NCBI GenBank assembly: GCA_027490915.1
Contig: JAIXXG010000072.1
Span: 1 to 32,461 of the forward strand
Source: Microbacteriaceae bacterium
Lineage (GTDB): Bacteria; Actinomycetota; Actinomycetes; Actinomycetales; Microbacteriaceae
Reading direction: 5' to 3'
DNA: 32,461 nt
In this document: positions 21,280 through 29,932 of the stretch, piece by piece
Numbering within the stretch: the stretch's first letter is position 1
How the letters are laid out: each line of letters begins with the position of its first letter
Notes under the pieces: generated by a model
The model's input: only the letters and a program-made list of their open reading frames with translations
The model's database searches: none
Told to the model about the DNA's origin: nothing
Made by a program: the position numbers and the translations under genes

Positions 21280-23130
21280 CTAGACGAGCAGCTGGTGCTT
21301 CGCGAGGTCGCGGTAGAGCGGCACGCGCGTCACGAGCTCGCTGTGCGTGCCGACGCCGATGACCCGCCCGTGGTCGAGCACGACGATCTGGTCGCTGTCG
21401 ACGACCGTCGAGAGCCGGTGGGCGATCACGATGAGCGTGCGGTCCTGCGCCACGGCGTCGATGGCCTCGCGCATGCGCTGCTCGTTGGCGCCGTCGAGCG
21501 ATGACGTCGACTCGTCGAGCAGCAGCACGGGCGGCGCGGCGAGCAGGGCGCGCGCGATCGCGAGGCGCTGACGCTCGCCGCCCGAGAGCATGACGCCCTC
21601 CTCGCCGACCTGCGCGTCGAGGCCGCGGGGGTCGCGATCGAGCACCTCATCGAGGTTGACCGACCGCAGCACGGCGACGCACTGCTCGTCGGTGGCGTCG
21701 GGGCTGCCGAGCAGCAGGTTGTCGCGCAGGCTGCCGGCGAGCACCGGTGCGTCTTGCTCGACGTAGCCGATGCGGCCGCGCAGCTCGTCGCGGTCGAGGG
21801 CGCGGATGTCGACGCCGCCCATGCGGATCACGCCGGCGGTCGGGTCGTAGAACCGCTCGATGAGCGACAGGATCGTGCTCTTGCCCGCCCCGCTCGGGCC
21901 GACGAGCGCGGTGCGCGAGCCGACCGGCACGGTGAAGCTGACGCCGCGGAGGACCGTGGTGTCGCGCTCGGCCTCCCCGACGACCGCCGCGATCGCCTTC
22001 TCCGTCTCGGTGGGATGCGCGCTCACCGGGTAGGCGAAGTGCACGTCGTCGAACTCGACCGCGGCCGTCGAGGCGGTGGGGGCCGCGGGCATGAGCCCCG
22101 CATCCCGCTCGCGCTCGCTCGGCAGGCCGATGATCTCCTGGATGCGCCCGAGCGCTCCGAGCGCGGCGTTCACGCTCGTGATCGCGCCGAACGCCTGCCC
22201 GAGGGGGCCGATCAGCAGGAACAGGAACAGGATGAACGCCACGAGGTCGCCGACCGAGATGACGCCCGAGGCGACGCGGAAGCCCCCGACCCCGAGCACC
22301 ACGAGGAACGAGACCTGCAGCGCGATCGACGAGATCGGCACGACGAGCGCCGAGATCTTCGCGACCGCGATGCCCTGCTGCCAGGCCCCGCGCGCGCTGC
22401 CCTCGATGGCCGCGATCTCGCGCTCGGTCGCGCCCGCCGCCCGCACGGTGCGGATCGCCGAGATCGACCGCTCGACCGCCGCCGCGAGCTCGCCGACCCT
22501 CTCCTGCGCCTTCCGGCTGGCGATGCGGATACGCTGCGACAGCAGCACGACGGTGACGACCGACACGGCGATCACGAGCACCGTGAGCCCCAGCAGCACC
22601 GGATCGATGATGGTCATCGCGATCAGTGCGCCGAGGAAGGTGAGGCTGCCGCCGATGGCCTCGACGAGGCCCTGGGTCAGCACGGCCCGCAGCAGGGTGG
22701 TGTCGCTGCCGACGCGGCTCACCAGATCGCCCGTGCGGCGCTCGTCGAACTCGCTGATCGGAAGGTGCAGCAGGCGGCGCACGAGCGCCCTCCGGCTCGA
22801 CAGCACGACCCCCTCGCCGGTGCGCTGCAGCAGGTAGTGGCCGAAGCCGCTCAGCAGTCCGGCGGCGATGACGAGCACGACGAGCAGCGTGACGACGGGC
22901 GCGAGGTCGCCGCCCTGCTCGACGATGCCGATGACCTGCGAGACCAGCAGCGGCTGCGCGAGCGAGGCGATCGCGCCCAGCATGCTGATCACCACGACCC
23001 AGCTCAGCACCGCGCGGTGCTCGAGCAGGTACGGCAGCAGCTGCCGGAAGGTCGCGCGGGGCCCGTCGTCGGCGGAGGAGCCGCCGGGGCGTCCGAAGCG
23101 GCGGCGGGGGGATGCGGTGCTCGCGCTCAT
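21280..23130 (-). CDS. ABC exporter, fused transmembrane and nucleotide-binding domains
   Basis: The protein has 616 residues. A six-helix exporter-type membrane domain (about 30-320) is followed by an ATPase domain (about 350-610) with Walker A GPSGAGKST, signature LSGGE, Walker B VLLLDESTSSLD and H-loop IAHRLST. It is a half-transporter that should act as a homodimer, exporting lipids, peptides or drugs (MsbA/LmrA-like); the cargo is not evident. The N-terminal 25 residues are basic and Gly-rich. ATG at 23130 has a modest AGGATGG upstream. TACGGT (minus strand, 23169-23164) may be its -10 box, giving a leader of about 26 bases. It is divergent from the NodI-like operon. Confidence 0.92.
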   Translation of the reverse strand: MSASTASPRRRFGRPGGSSADDGPRATFRQLLPYLLEHRAVLSWVVVISMLGAIASLAQPLLVSQVIGIVEQGGDLAPVVTLLVVLVIAAGLLSGFGHYLLQRTGEGVVLSSRRALVRRLLHLPISEFDERRTGDLVSRVGSDTTLLRAVLTQGLVEAIGGSLTFLGALIAMTIIDPVLLGLTVLVIAVSVVTVVLLSQRIRIASRKAQERVGELAAAVERSISAIRTVRAAGATEREIAAIEGSARGAWQQGIAVAKISALVVPISSIALQVSFLVVLGVGGFRVASGVISVGDLVAFILFLFLLIGPLGQAFGAITSVNAALGALGRIQEIIGLPSERERDAGLMPAAPTASTAAVEFDDVHFAYPVSAHPTETEKAIAAVVGEAERDTTVLRGVSFTVPVGSRTALVGPSGAGKSTILSLIERFYDPTAGVIRMGGVDIRALDRDELRGRIGYVEQDAPVLAGSLRDNLLLGSPDATDEQCVAVLRSVNLDEVLDRDPRGLDAQVGEEGVMLSGGERQRLAIARALLAAPPVLLLDESTSSLDGANEQRMREAIDAVAQDRTLIVIAHRLSTVVDSDQIVVLDHGRVIGVGTHSELVTRVPLYRDLAKHQLLV

Positions 23131-23211
23131 GCGTCCATCCTGGCCGACCGTCCCTCAGCGCCGACCGTATGCGCATCCGCGGCCACCCGCCCGCGCGGGG
23201 CCCGACGGGTC

Positions 23212-23228
23212 TAGGCTGTTCCCTCGTG
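23212..23228 (+). promoter_or_regulatory. Leaderless -10 box and GTG start of the NodI-like ATPase gene
   Basis: TAGGCT (23212-23217) is followed by 8 bases and then GTG at 23226, with no ribosome site between. This spacing places the transcription start on the start codon. The -35 region is GC-rich and not recognisable. Confidence 0.5.
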
Positions 23229-24152
23229 CCCCACCCCGTCATCTCCGCGCGCCAGCTCACCAAGACCTACGGCGACTTCACCGCCGTCGATGGCATCGAC
23301 TTCGACGTCGCGCCCGGTGAGTCGTTCGGACTGCTCGGCCCGAACGGGGCCGGCAAGTCGACCACCATGCGCATGGTGGGGGCGGTCTCGACGCGCACGG
23401 CCGGCGAGCTGAGCATCCTGGGCCTCGACCCGAACCAGCACGGCCCCGACATTCGCTCGCAGCTGGGCGTCGTGCCGCAGCAGGACAACCTCGACCAAGA
23501 GCTGCGGGTGCGCGACAACCTGCTGGTCTATGGGCGCTACTTCGGACTGCCGCGCCGTGTCATCTCTGAGCGCGCCGATGCGCTGCTCGAGTTCGCGCAG
23601 CTGACCGACCGGGCGAAGGCGAAGGTCGACGACCTCTCGGGCGGCATGAAGCGCCGCCTCACGATCGCGCGGGCGCTCATCAACGAGCCGCGCATCCTGC
23701 TGCTCGACGAGCCCACGACCGGTCTCGACCCGCAGGCCCGGCACATCCTGTGGGACCGCCTGTTCCGCCTCAAGGAGCGCGGCACGACGCTCGTGCTCAC
23801 GACGCACTACATGGATGAGGCCGAGCAGCTCTGCGACCGCCTCGTGGTCGTCGACAAGGGTCGCATCATGGCCGAGGGCTCGCCCGCGGCGCTGATCCGC
23901 GAGTACTCGAGCAGGGAGGTGCTCGAGGTGCGGTTCGGCAGCGACAAGAACGCCGAGGCCGCCGAGCGACTGGCTGGGGTGGGGGAGCGCCTGGAGGTGC
24001 TGCCCGACCGCATCCTCGTCTACAGCGACAACGGCGAGGCCGTGCTCGAGCAGCTGACGCACCGGGGTCTCGAGCCGATCACCTCGCTCGTGCGCCGCTC
24101 GAGCCTGGAGGACGTCTTCCTGCGCCTGACCGGGCGGAGCCTGATCGAATGA
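23226..24152 (+). CDS. NodI/DrrA-like ABC-2 exporter ATPase
   Basis: The protein has 308 residues. Walker A GPNGAGKST lies at about 38-46, followed by GVVPQQDNLDQELRVRDNLLVYGRYFG, which closely resembles NodI; then signature LSGGM, Walker B ILLLDEPTTGLDPQ and H-loop TTHYMDEAE. The C-terminal 80 residues are the small DrrA-type extension. GTG at 23226 is chosen because it begins the fold and sits behind a -10 box; upstream codons of the frame lack similarity. It powers the two membrane proteins encoded next. NodIJ exports lipochitin oligosaccharides in rhizobia, but actinobacterial relatives are usually linked to drug or glycoconjugate export, so the cargo is open. Confidence 0.93.
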   Translation: MPHPVISARQLTKTYGDFTAVDGIDFDVAPGESFGLLGPNGAGKSTTMRMVGAVSTRTAGELSILGLDPNQHGPDIRSQLGVVPQQDNLDQELRVRDNLLVYGRYFGLPRRVISERADALLEFAQLTDRAKAKVDDLSGGMKRRLTIARALINEPRILLLDEPTTGLDPQARHILWDRLFRLKERGTTLVLTTHYMDEAEQLCDRLVVVDKGRIMAEGSPAALIREYSSREVLEVRFGSDKNAEAAERLAGVGERLEVLPDRILVYSDNGEAVLEQLTHRGLEPITSLVRRSSLEDVFLRLTGRSLIE

Positions 24153-24994
24153 CCGCCCCCGACCTGACGCCGGCGGCGCCGACGATGACGGATGCGGAGC
24201 GCGCGCTCGCCGCGGGCATCGCCCCGCGCCGCTGGGGCTCGTGGTACGTCGCCGAGCACCGGCTGCGGGGCATGCGCGGCTACCTGCCCGACGCGATCTT
24301 CCAGAGCTTCGGCAACCCGCTCATCTACCTGTTCGCCCTCGGGGTGGGGCTCGCGAGCCTCGTGCCGCAGGGTGTCGGGGGCGTCACCTACCTGCAGTTC
24401 GTGGCGCCCGCGCTCATGGCGACGGCGGCGATGACCATCGCCGCGAACGAGACGAGCTACCCGATCATGGCGGGGTTCAAGTGGAACCCGATCTTCTTCG
24501 CCATGAACGCCGCCCCGATCTCGCCCGCGCAGATCGTCAACGGCACCATGATCCAGCTCGCGATCCGCATCGTCGCGACGGTGGCGATCTACTTCGGCAT
24601 CATCGTGCTGTTCGGGGCCGTGCCCTCGCCCGCGGGCTGGCTGGCGATCATCGCCGCGAGCCTCACCGGCATGGCGATCGGCGCCGCGCAGGCGGCGTAC
24701 ACCTCGACGATCACCGAAGACAAAGGCCAGATGGCGATGCTGCAGCGCTTCGCGATCACGCCGCTCTTCCTGTTCTCGGGCACGTTCTTCCCGCTCGAGC
24801 AGCTGCCGCTCTGGCTGCAGCCGCTCGGCTGGGCGTCGCCGCTCTGGCACGGCACCGAGCTCGGGCGCGTGGTCAGCTACGGCCTCGACGAGCCCCTGTG
24901 GCTGACGGTCACCCACGTCGGCTACCTCGTCACCCTGTTCGCCGTTGCCCTCTGGGCGACGCACCGCCACTTCGCGCGGAGGCTCAACAAGTGA
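24149..24994 (+). CDS. ABC-2 type permease (first of two)
   Basis: The protein has 281 residues and six predicted membrane segments, the first at about 55-75 (PLIYLFALGVGLASLV). The ABC-2 motif near FLFSGTFFPLEQLPLWLQ is typical of DrrB/NodJ permeases. The ATG overlaps the ATPase stop (ATGA). The N-terminal 40 residues are cytoplasmic and include an amphipathic stretch with RRWGSWYVAEHRLRG. It is a distinct paralogue of the next gene, so the channel is probably a heterodimer. Confidence 0.92.
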   Translation: MTAPDLTPAAPTMTDAERALAAGIAPRRWGSWYVAEHRLRGMRGYLPDAIFQSFGNPLIYLFALGVGLASLVPQGVGGVTYLQFVAPALMATAAMTIAANETSYPIMAGFKWNPIFFAMNAAPISPAQIVNGTMIQLAIRIVATVAIYFGIIVLFGAVPSPAGWLAIIAASLTGMAIGAAQAAYTSTITEDKGQMAMLQRFAITPLFLFSGTFFPLEQLPLWLQPLGWASPLWHGTELGRVVSYGLDEPLWLTVTHVGYLVTLFAVALWATHRHFARRLNK

Positions 24995-25812
24995 CCGCCA
25001 CGACCTCGACCGAGCAGCAGTTCGCGCCGCGCCGCAGTGCGCTGTACGCCGGCAACACGCGCGCGGTCATCCATCGCGGGTTTCTCGCGACGCGCAGCAC
25101 GAACGGGCTCGTCGTGCTCAGCGGCTTCTTCGAGCCGGTGTTCTACCTGCTCTCGCTCGGCATCGGCTTCGGAGCCCTCGTCGGCACGGTGCAGACCTCC
25201 ACGGGTCAGGAGGTGCCGTACGCGGCCTTCATCGCGCCCGCACTGCTCGCCGTCTCGGCCATGAACGGCGCGGTCTACGACTCGACCTGGAACGTGTTCT
25301 TCAAGCTGAACTACTCGCGGCTGTATCACGGGATGCTCGCCACGTCGCTCGGCCCGCTCGACGTCGCCCTCGGCGAGATCTTCCTCGCCCTGCTGCGCGG
25401 CGCGATGTACGCCGTCGGCTTCATGGTGATCATGCAGGTGTTCGGGCTCAACCTGGCGTGGACGGCGCTGCTCGCGCTGCCGGCCGTGCTGCTCATCGCC
25501 TTCGGCTTCGCGAGCCTCGGCATGGCGATCACGAGCTACATGAAGACGTTCAACCAGATGGACTGGATCGCCTTCATCATGCTGCCGATGTTCCTGTTCT
25601 CGGCGACGTTCTACCCCATCACGGTGTACCCCGAGGCGATCCAGTGGGTCATCCAGGCGCTGCCGCTCTGGCACGGCGTCGAGCTCGTGCGCGGGCTCAC
25701 CACGGGGGCGCTCTCGAGCATGATGCTCGTGCACGTCGGCTACTACCTCGTGATGATCGCGATCGGCATCGTCTTCACGACGAGCCGGCTGCGCGCGCTG
25801 TTCCTGAAGTAG
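24991..25812 (+). CDS. ABC-2 type permease (second of two)
   Basis: The protein has 273 residues and six predicted membrane segments, with FLFSATFYPITVYPEAIQW and LPLWHGVELVRG as the family-typical last third. The GTG start at 24991 overlaps the previous stop (GTGA), so the three genes are translationally coupled. The stop lies 3 bases from the convergent MFS stop, with no terminator in between. Confidence 0.92.
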   Translation: MTATTSTEQQFAPRRSALYAGNTRAVIHRGFLATRSTNGLVVLSGFFEPVFYLLSLGIGFGALVGTVQTSTGQEVPYAAFIAPALLAVSAMNGAVYDSTWNVFFKLNYSRLYHGMLATSLGPLDVALGEIFLALLRGAMYAVGFMVIMQVFGLNLAWTALLALPAVLLIAFGFASLGMAITSYMKTFNQMDWIAFIMLPMFLFSATFYPITVYPEAIQWVIQALPLWHGVELVRGLTTGALSSMMLVHVGYYLVMIAIGIVFTTSRLRALFLK

Positions 25813-25815
25813 GGC

Positions 25816-27087
25816 TCAGCGCACCGAGCGCACGGGCAGCACCGCGAGCCCCCCGAGCGTCGCCGCGACGGCGGCGGCGACGAACAGTGCCGTGAATCCG
25901 CCCGCCGCGGCCACCAGCAGCGCCCCGAGCAGGGGAGCGACCGCCTGCGGAACCGCGAGGGCCACGTTCATGATGCCGAGGTCCTTGCCGCGGCTGTGCC
26001 GGTCGGGCAGCACCTGGGTGGCGAGCGCCTGATCGACGGCCATGAAGCTGCCGTAGCCGATGCCGAGGAACGCCGCCGCGACCATCGCGATCGTGTAGTC
26101 GGGAACCACCGCGAGCAGCAGGGCGGCGAGTGCCTGCAGATAGGCGGCGACGTAGACGAACGGCTTGCGCTGCCCGAAGCGGTCGCTCACCCGCCCGAAC
26201 CCGAGCGCCGACGCCGTGAAGAACACGAGGTACACGGCGGTGAGCAGCAGCAGGTCGTCCTCGGCGGTCTCGGTGCGGCCGAGCCCGTAGAGGATGAAGT
26301 ACAGCAGCAGCGTGGTGCCGAGGGCGTTGCCGATGTTGACGAGCACGCGGCTCACGAGCGTCCAGGCGAAGTCGGGGTGCTGACGGGGGCTGATCCAGAG
26401 ACCCGTGACGAGCATCCCGGGCCGGAACGGCGGGCGCAGGATGCGGGGCAGAGCCTCGTCGCGCACTCCCAGCACGAACGGCAGCACCAGCACGATGAGC
26501 AGCCCGGCGACGAGGATGTACCCCCCGAGCAGGCCCACACCGAGGATCAGCACGAGCGCGAGTCCGAGCACGGTGCCGATCGCCTGCGGGGCCGAGACCC
26601 ATGCCGAGACGAAGCCGCGCTGGTCGACCGGCACCTGGTCGGCGATCATCGCCGTGATGCCGGCCGAGGCCATGCAGAACCCGCTGATGGCGAGCGACCA
26701 GGTGATGCCGATGCCGACGAGCGTGGTCTGAAGCGCGAGGGCGACGAGCGAGGCCGCGAAGAGCAGGCTTCCCGCGAGGATCCACGGCTTGCGGCGCCCG
26801 AAGCGGGAGGTGGTGCGGTCGCTGAGCGCGCCCGTGAGCGGGAAGACGATGAGCGCGCAGGCCCCGGCGATGGCGGAGATGATGCCGAAGGCGACGACGC
26901 TCTGCGTCCAGTCGTCTCCGCCCGCGAGGGCGTCGACCTCCTGCGGCAGCAGCAGCTGGATGGGTGTCAGCTGCGCCATCCAGATGCCGAGCCAGGCGGT
27001 GGCGAAGAGGGCGATCCATCGGGCGCTGACCCGGCGGGTCGGCTCGGCGAAGGGCGTGAAGGCAGGGGGGAGAGGTGGCGTGCTCAC
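25816..27087 (-). CDS. MFS transporter, probably sugar type
   Basis: The protein has 423 residues in 12 predicted helices. The loop 2-3 motif GALSDRTTSRFGRRKPW is typical of the glycoside/SLC45-like branch of the major facilitator superfamily, and its half repeat SDRFGQRKPF follows in the second half. GTG at 27087 is favoured because it lies 7 bases behind a TAGCCT -10 box. The frame upstream of it runs into the beta-amylase terminator. It lies downstream of the beta-amylase gene on the same strand but has its own promoter. A maltose or other glucoside cargo is possible but rests only on position. Confidence 0.88.
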   Translation of the reverse strand: MSTPPLPPAFTPFAEPTRRVSARWIALFATAWLGIWMAQLTPIQLLLPQEVDALAGGDDWTQSVVAFGIISAIAGACALIVFPLTGALSDRTTSRFGRRKPWILAGSLLFAASLVALALQTTLVGIGITWSLAISGFCMASAGITAMIADQVPVDQRGFVSAWVSAPQAIGTVLGLALVLILGVGLLGGYILVAGLLIVLVLPFVLGVRDEALPRILRPPFRPGMLVTGLWISPRQHPDFAWTLVSRVLVNIGNALGTTLLLYFILYGLGRTETAEDDLLLLTAVYLVFFTASALGFGRVSDRFGQRKPFVYVAAYLQALAALLLAVVPDYTIAMVAAAFLGIGYGSFMAVDQALATQVLPDRHSRGKDLGIMNVALAVPQAVAPLLGALLVAAAGGFTALFVAAAVAATLGGLAVLPVRSVR

Positions 27088-27100
27088 ACGCGCAAGGCTA
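27085..27100 (-). promoter_or_regulatory. Leaderless -10 box and GTG start of the MFS gene
   Basis: On the minus strand TAGCCT (27100-27095) is followed by exactly 7 bases and GTG (27087-27085). No ribosome site lies between. This matches the arrangement at 5466-5479 and, with 8 bases, at 23212-23226. Confidence 0.52.
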
Positions 27101-27159
27101 GGGCGATGCCGGCTTCCGGCGCGCGGCCTGCCGTGGCCCCTGTTCGGGGCGCGTGGAAC

Positions 27160-27195
27160 GGGTGGGGGTGCGCCGCTCGCAGCGCACCCCCACCC
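27160..27195 (-). terminator. Terminator of the beta-amylase gene
   Basis: A perfect 14-bp inverted repeat (27160-27173 and 27182-27195, arms beginning GGGTGGGGGTGCGC) has an 8-base loop and begins 5 bases beyond the stop codon. It is the longest perfect hairpin I found in the window. It has no long T-tract, as is usual in such GC-rich genomes. Confidence 0.78.
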
Positions 27196-27200
27196 CGCTG

Positions 27201-29228
27201 TCACGGCCGGGCGGTGTAGATCGTCGCGCTGCCGGGCAGCACGTAGATCGTGCTCGCCTGGTTCGCGTACTGCCGGTCGGGCGCGTTCCAGTTGCCGTTG
27301 CTGTTGGTGAAGGTGAACCCGAACGAGGTCGGGGCGTTCGCGAGCGTCACCTTCCACCAGTGCCGCCCGTTGATGAAGCCCTCGTAGGTCATCGGGAAGG
27401 TTCCGCTGATGCCGTTCCAGGTGTGGATCGAGTAGCTCGTCGCCGACTGCCACTCGGCGAAGTGCACCGTCACCCCCTGGCCCTGGGGTGGCTGCGACCC
27501 GGTCGGAGTCGCCGAGTATGCCTTCGTCACCTCGTTGAAGGTGATCGTGTAGGTCGTGCCGGGGGTCACGGCGATGTCGCCGCCGTTCTGCACGGCCGTG
27601 CCGCTGAGGCCCGTGCCGCCGAAGTTCAGCGTCCAGTCGCCGCGCACGTCGAACTTGAACCGCTGGTTCGTCGCCGTGCCGAACGACACGTTCGTCGCCG
27701 TCCAGACATCGCCCGATTTCACCATGGGCGTGCCGAGACCCCAGTTGTTGTTGGTGCCGCGCACGTACAGCGAGTTCCAGCTGGAGCCCGCCGGCCGGTA
27801 CTTCTGGATGAACTGGGCGTAGCGGGTGGCGCCCGTGCCCGAGGCGACCTCCCCGACCCGCAGCACGGTCATGCCGATGTACGGGAAGCTGTCGAACGCC
27901 TGGTTGACGTTGTCCCAGCCGGTGTTCGACGTGATGCCGCCCGCGAGCGCGTTCTCGCCCTTGATCTTCACCCCCTGCCGTCCGGCTTCCGCACCGACCC
28001 AGCCGACGAGGGTCTTCGCCTGCGAGTACTGCGGGGCGAAGTTCTCATCGTTGAACTCGAGGCAGGTGAAGTGCAGGATCACGCCGCGACCCGAGTCGGC
28101 CACCCGGTTGGCGAGGCCGACGATGTTGGCGTAGCCCCGACCGGTGTTCACGGCATACATGTCGACGCTGGTCTGGATCAGCCCGGCCGTGACCTCCGCG
28201 GCCCTCGGCGTCGGCCCGGTCATCGACCAGTGCACGCCGGGGATCTTGTAGCCGATCTCGGCGCCCGGGAAGGACGAGCCGAGGGCGGCGAGCACGGTGT
28301 CGAGCATCCGCTCGCCGTGGTCGACCAGGCTCTTGTTGTACCAGTCGATCAGGTCTTTGCCGTACGGGGTGTTGCGGTAGTCGCCGGAGGAGAAGAAGAA
28401 CCCGGCGTTGCTCGGCGGCTGCACCTGGGTGACGGCCGTGACGCTCGAGCCCCACGCGGCGTTGATGCCCGCGAGGGTGCCGTACTTCGCGAGCGCCCAC
28501 TGCTGGAAGCTCTTGATGGCGAGCGGCGAGTAGGCCTGCAGGGCGCCGCGCGTCGGATAGCCGGTGCCGGAGTCGTGGCTGTTGTACGAGGGGTACCGCA
28601 ACTCGCCGGCCGGGCCGAGCGAGACGTTGATCTCCTGCATGCGGGTGGCGTAGGTCGTGCCGTAGCGCGCCACGAAGGCCTGGGTGAACGCCTGGTACTC
28701 GTTCTGCACGAGCGGCGTGGCCCAGCCCTGCACCGTCTCGCTCGAGAAGTTGCCCTGCTCGCTGCGGTGCTTGAGGCCGTTGATGTCGAGCGTCACGCCG
28801 TTGAGGGTCGCGCCCTGGTACTTGCTCCAGAGCCACGACGGCAGCGGGATGTTGCACGTGTCGCCGACGTTGCCCCCGCACTGGTGGAACGAGAAGATCG
28901 GCACGATGTCGAGCCCGCGGCTCGTGATGACCTGGAAGATCTGGTCGTAGTAGCTCCAGTTGAACTGGTTGTCGCCGGCGGCTTCGACCTTGCCCCACCA
29001 GACATCGACCGTGACCGCGTCGACGCCGTAGGCCTCGACGGTCGCGAGTTGGTTGCTGAACTGCGTCCAGTCGCTGACCTCGAGCGGCGCCATGACGTTG
29101 GCGCTGAAGTCGGGATTGTTGGTGGCGGTGGCCGCCGTGGCCGTGGTCGGCCCGACGAGGAAGGTGGCGATGACGGACAGCGCGAGGGCGATGCCCCCGA
29201 CTGCCGCGTGCCGAGATCGAGTGCGCAT
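27201..29228 (-). CDS. Secreted beta-amylase (glycoside hydrolase family 14) with two C-terminal starch-related modules
   Basis: The protein has 675 residues. The signal peptide is about 1-33. The GH14 barrel (about 40-455) shows DAVTVDVWWG, FSFHQCGGNVGD, the catalytic acid Glu209 in GPAGELRYPSY and the catalytic base Glu425 in KGENALAGG. It removes maltose from the non-reducing ends of starch. Residues about 483-575 (SLYVRGTNNNWG ... FKFDVRGDW) resemble the X25/pullulanase accessory domain. Residues about 585-675 (VTVHFAEW ... HTWNG ... WKVTLANAP) resemble a CBM25/26 starch-binding module. ATG at 29228 has GGGGAG upstream. The promoter carries a LacI-type operator (29313-29328). The MFS and MsiK-type transporters nearby could take up the maltose, which is an inference. 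Confidence 0.94.
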   Translation of the reverse strand: MRTRSRHAAVGGIALALSVIATFLVGPTTATAATATNNPDFSANVMAPLEVSDWTQFSNQLATVEAYGVDAVTVDVWWGKVEAAGDNQFNWSYYDQIFQVITSRGLDIVPIFSFHQCGGNVGDTCNIPLPSWLWSKYQGATLNGVTLDINGLKHRSEQGNFSSETVQGWATPLVQNEYQAFTQAFVARYGTTYATRMQEINVSLGPAGELRYPSYNSHDSGTGYPTRGALQAYSPLAIKSFQQWALAKYGTLAGINAAWGSSVTAVTQVQPPSNAGFFFSSGDYRNTPYGKDLIDWYNKSLVDHGERMLDTVLAALGSSFPGAEIGYKIPGVHWSMTGPTPRAAEVTAGLIQTSVDMYAVNTGRGYANIVGLANRVADSGRGVILHFTCLEFNDENFAPQYSQAKTLVGWVGAEAGRQGVKIKGENALAGGITSNTGWDNVNQAFDSFPYIGMTVLRVGEVASGTGATRYAQFIQKYRPAGSSWNSLYVRGTNNNWGLGTPMVKSGDVWTATNVSFGTATNQRFKFDVRGDWTLNFGGTGLSGTAVQNGGDIAVTPGTTYTITFNEVTKAYSATPTGSQPPQGQGVTVHFAEWQSATSYSIHTWNGISGTFPMTYEGFINGRHWWKVTLANAPTSFGFTFTNSNGNWNAPDRQYANQASTIYVLPGSATIYTARP

Positions 29229-29289
29229 GAACTGCTCCCCCTCAGCGGGAGGAGCGACGCCGTCGTCGCTGACGACCTCCCGTGGGGGG

Positions 29290-29318
29290 AGTATCACCCG
29301 AGGGCGCGCGCTCTGCAA
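29290..29318 (-). promoter_or_regulatory. Beta-amylase promoter
   Basis: On the minus strand -35 TTGCAG (29318-29313) and -10 GATACT (29295-29290) are exactly 17 bp apart. The -35 is also one arm of the operator palindrome. The leader would be about 55 bases. Confidence 0.6.
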
Positions 29319-29328
29319 CCGGTTGCAG
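29313..29328. promoter_or_regulatory. LacI-family operator of the beta-amylase gene
   Basis: CTGCAACCGGTTGCAG is a perfect 16-base palindrome with the central CG of LacI/CcpA/MalR-type operators (TGNAANCGNTNNCA). It covers the -35 box. A half-similar CTGCAACCG lies at 29395-29403. No LacI-family gene is in the window, so the regulator is encoded elsewhere. Confidence 0.72.
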
Positions 29329-29339
29329 ACGTTTCATGC

Positions 29340-29359
29340 GGTGGACGGATCGTTCCACC
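29340..29359 (-). terminator. Possible terminator of the riboflavin operon
   Basis: GGTGGA (29340-29345) and TCCACC (29354-29359) form a 6-bp stem with an 8-base loop, about 100 bases beyond the ribH stop. It is weak and far from the gene. Apart from this and the partial operator at 29395, I see nothing in 29360-29461. Confidence 0.25.
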
Positions 29360-29461
29360 CCGAACTGGCCCGGTTCCATGCGATTCTCAGAGGACTGCAA
29401 CCGCATCCCACATCGTTGCCGATGAGGTTTCCGCAGGTTCCAGGCCCTGCGGTCGAGCGGA

Positions 29462-29932
29462 TCAGCCGCGGATCGCCTGCAGCACCCGCGCGGTCGCGAT
29501 CGCGGCCTCCGCCGCCTCGGCGCCCTTGTCCTCCATCGAGCCGGGCAGGCCCGCCCGGTCGAGACCCTGCTGCTCGTTCTCGAGCGTCAGCACGCCGAAG
29601 CCGACCGGCTTGCCCGTGTCGAGCGCGACCCGCGTGAGCCCGTCGGTCGCGGCGGCGCTGACGTACTCGAAGTGGGGGGTGCCGCCCCGGATGATCACGC
29701 CGAGCGCGACCACGGCATCGGCCCCCGCCTCGAGCGCGGCCTTGCTCACCACGGGCAGCTCGAACGACCCGGGCACGGCGTACTCGACCACGGTCGCGCC
29801 CGCGGCCTCGAGCACGCGGCGGGCGCCGGCCTTGAGCCCCTCGCTGATGGCGGTGTGCCACTGCCCCGCGACGATCGCCACGGTGAGACCCGTGCCGTCG
29901 ACGGTGAGAGTGGGTGATCCGGCGCCGCTCAT
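29462..29932 (-). CDS. ribH: 6,7-dimethyl-8-ribityllumazine synthase
   Basis: The protein has 156 residues, the normal size. Family motifs are visible: [11 protein letters not shown] (substrate Trp), [24 protein letters not shown] (with the catalytic His in PHFEYV) and [11 protein letters not shown]. It condenses 5-amino-6-ribitylamino-uracil with 3,4-dihydroxy-2-butanone 4-phosphate and forms an icosahedral or pentameric shell. The ATG overlaps the ribBA stop (ATGA). It is the last gene of the operon. Confidence 0.97.
   Translation of the reverse strand: MSGAGSPTLTVDGTGLTVAIVAGQWHTAISEGLKAGARRVLEAAGATVVEYAVPGSFELPVVSKAALEAGADAVVALGVIIRGGTPHFEYVSAAATDGLTRVALDTGKPVGFGVLTLENEQQGLDRAGLPGSMEDKGAEAAEAAIATARVLQAIRG

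Noticed and set aside
29229-29461. Possible FMN riboswitch or small RNA near the riboflavin genes
   Set aside because: This region is downstream of ribH, at the end of the operon. An FMN riboswitch belongs upstream of ribD, outside the window, and no riboswitch core is visible here.
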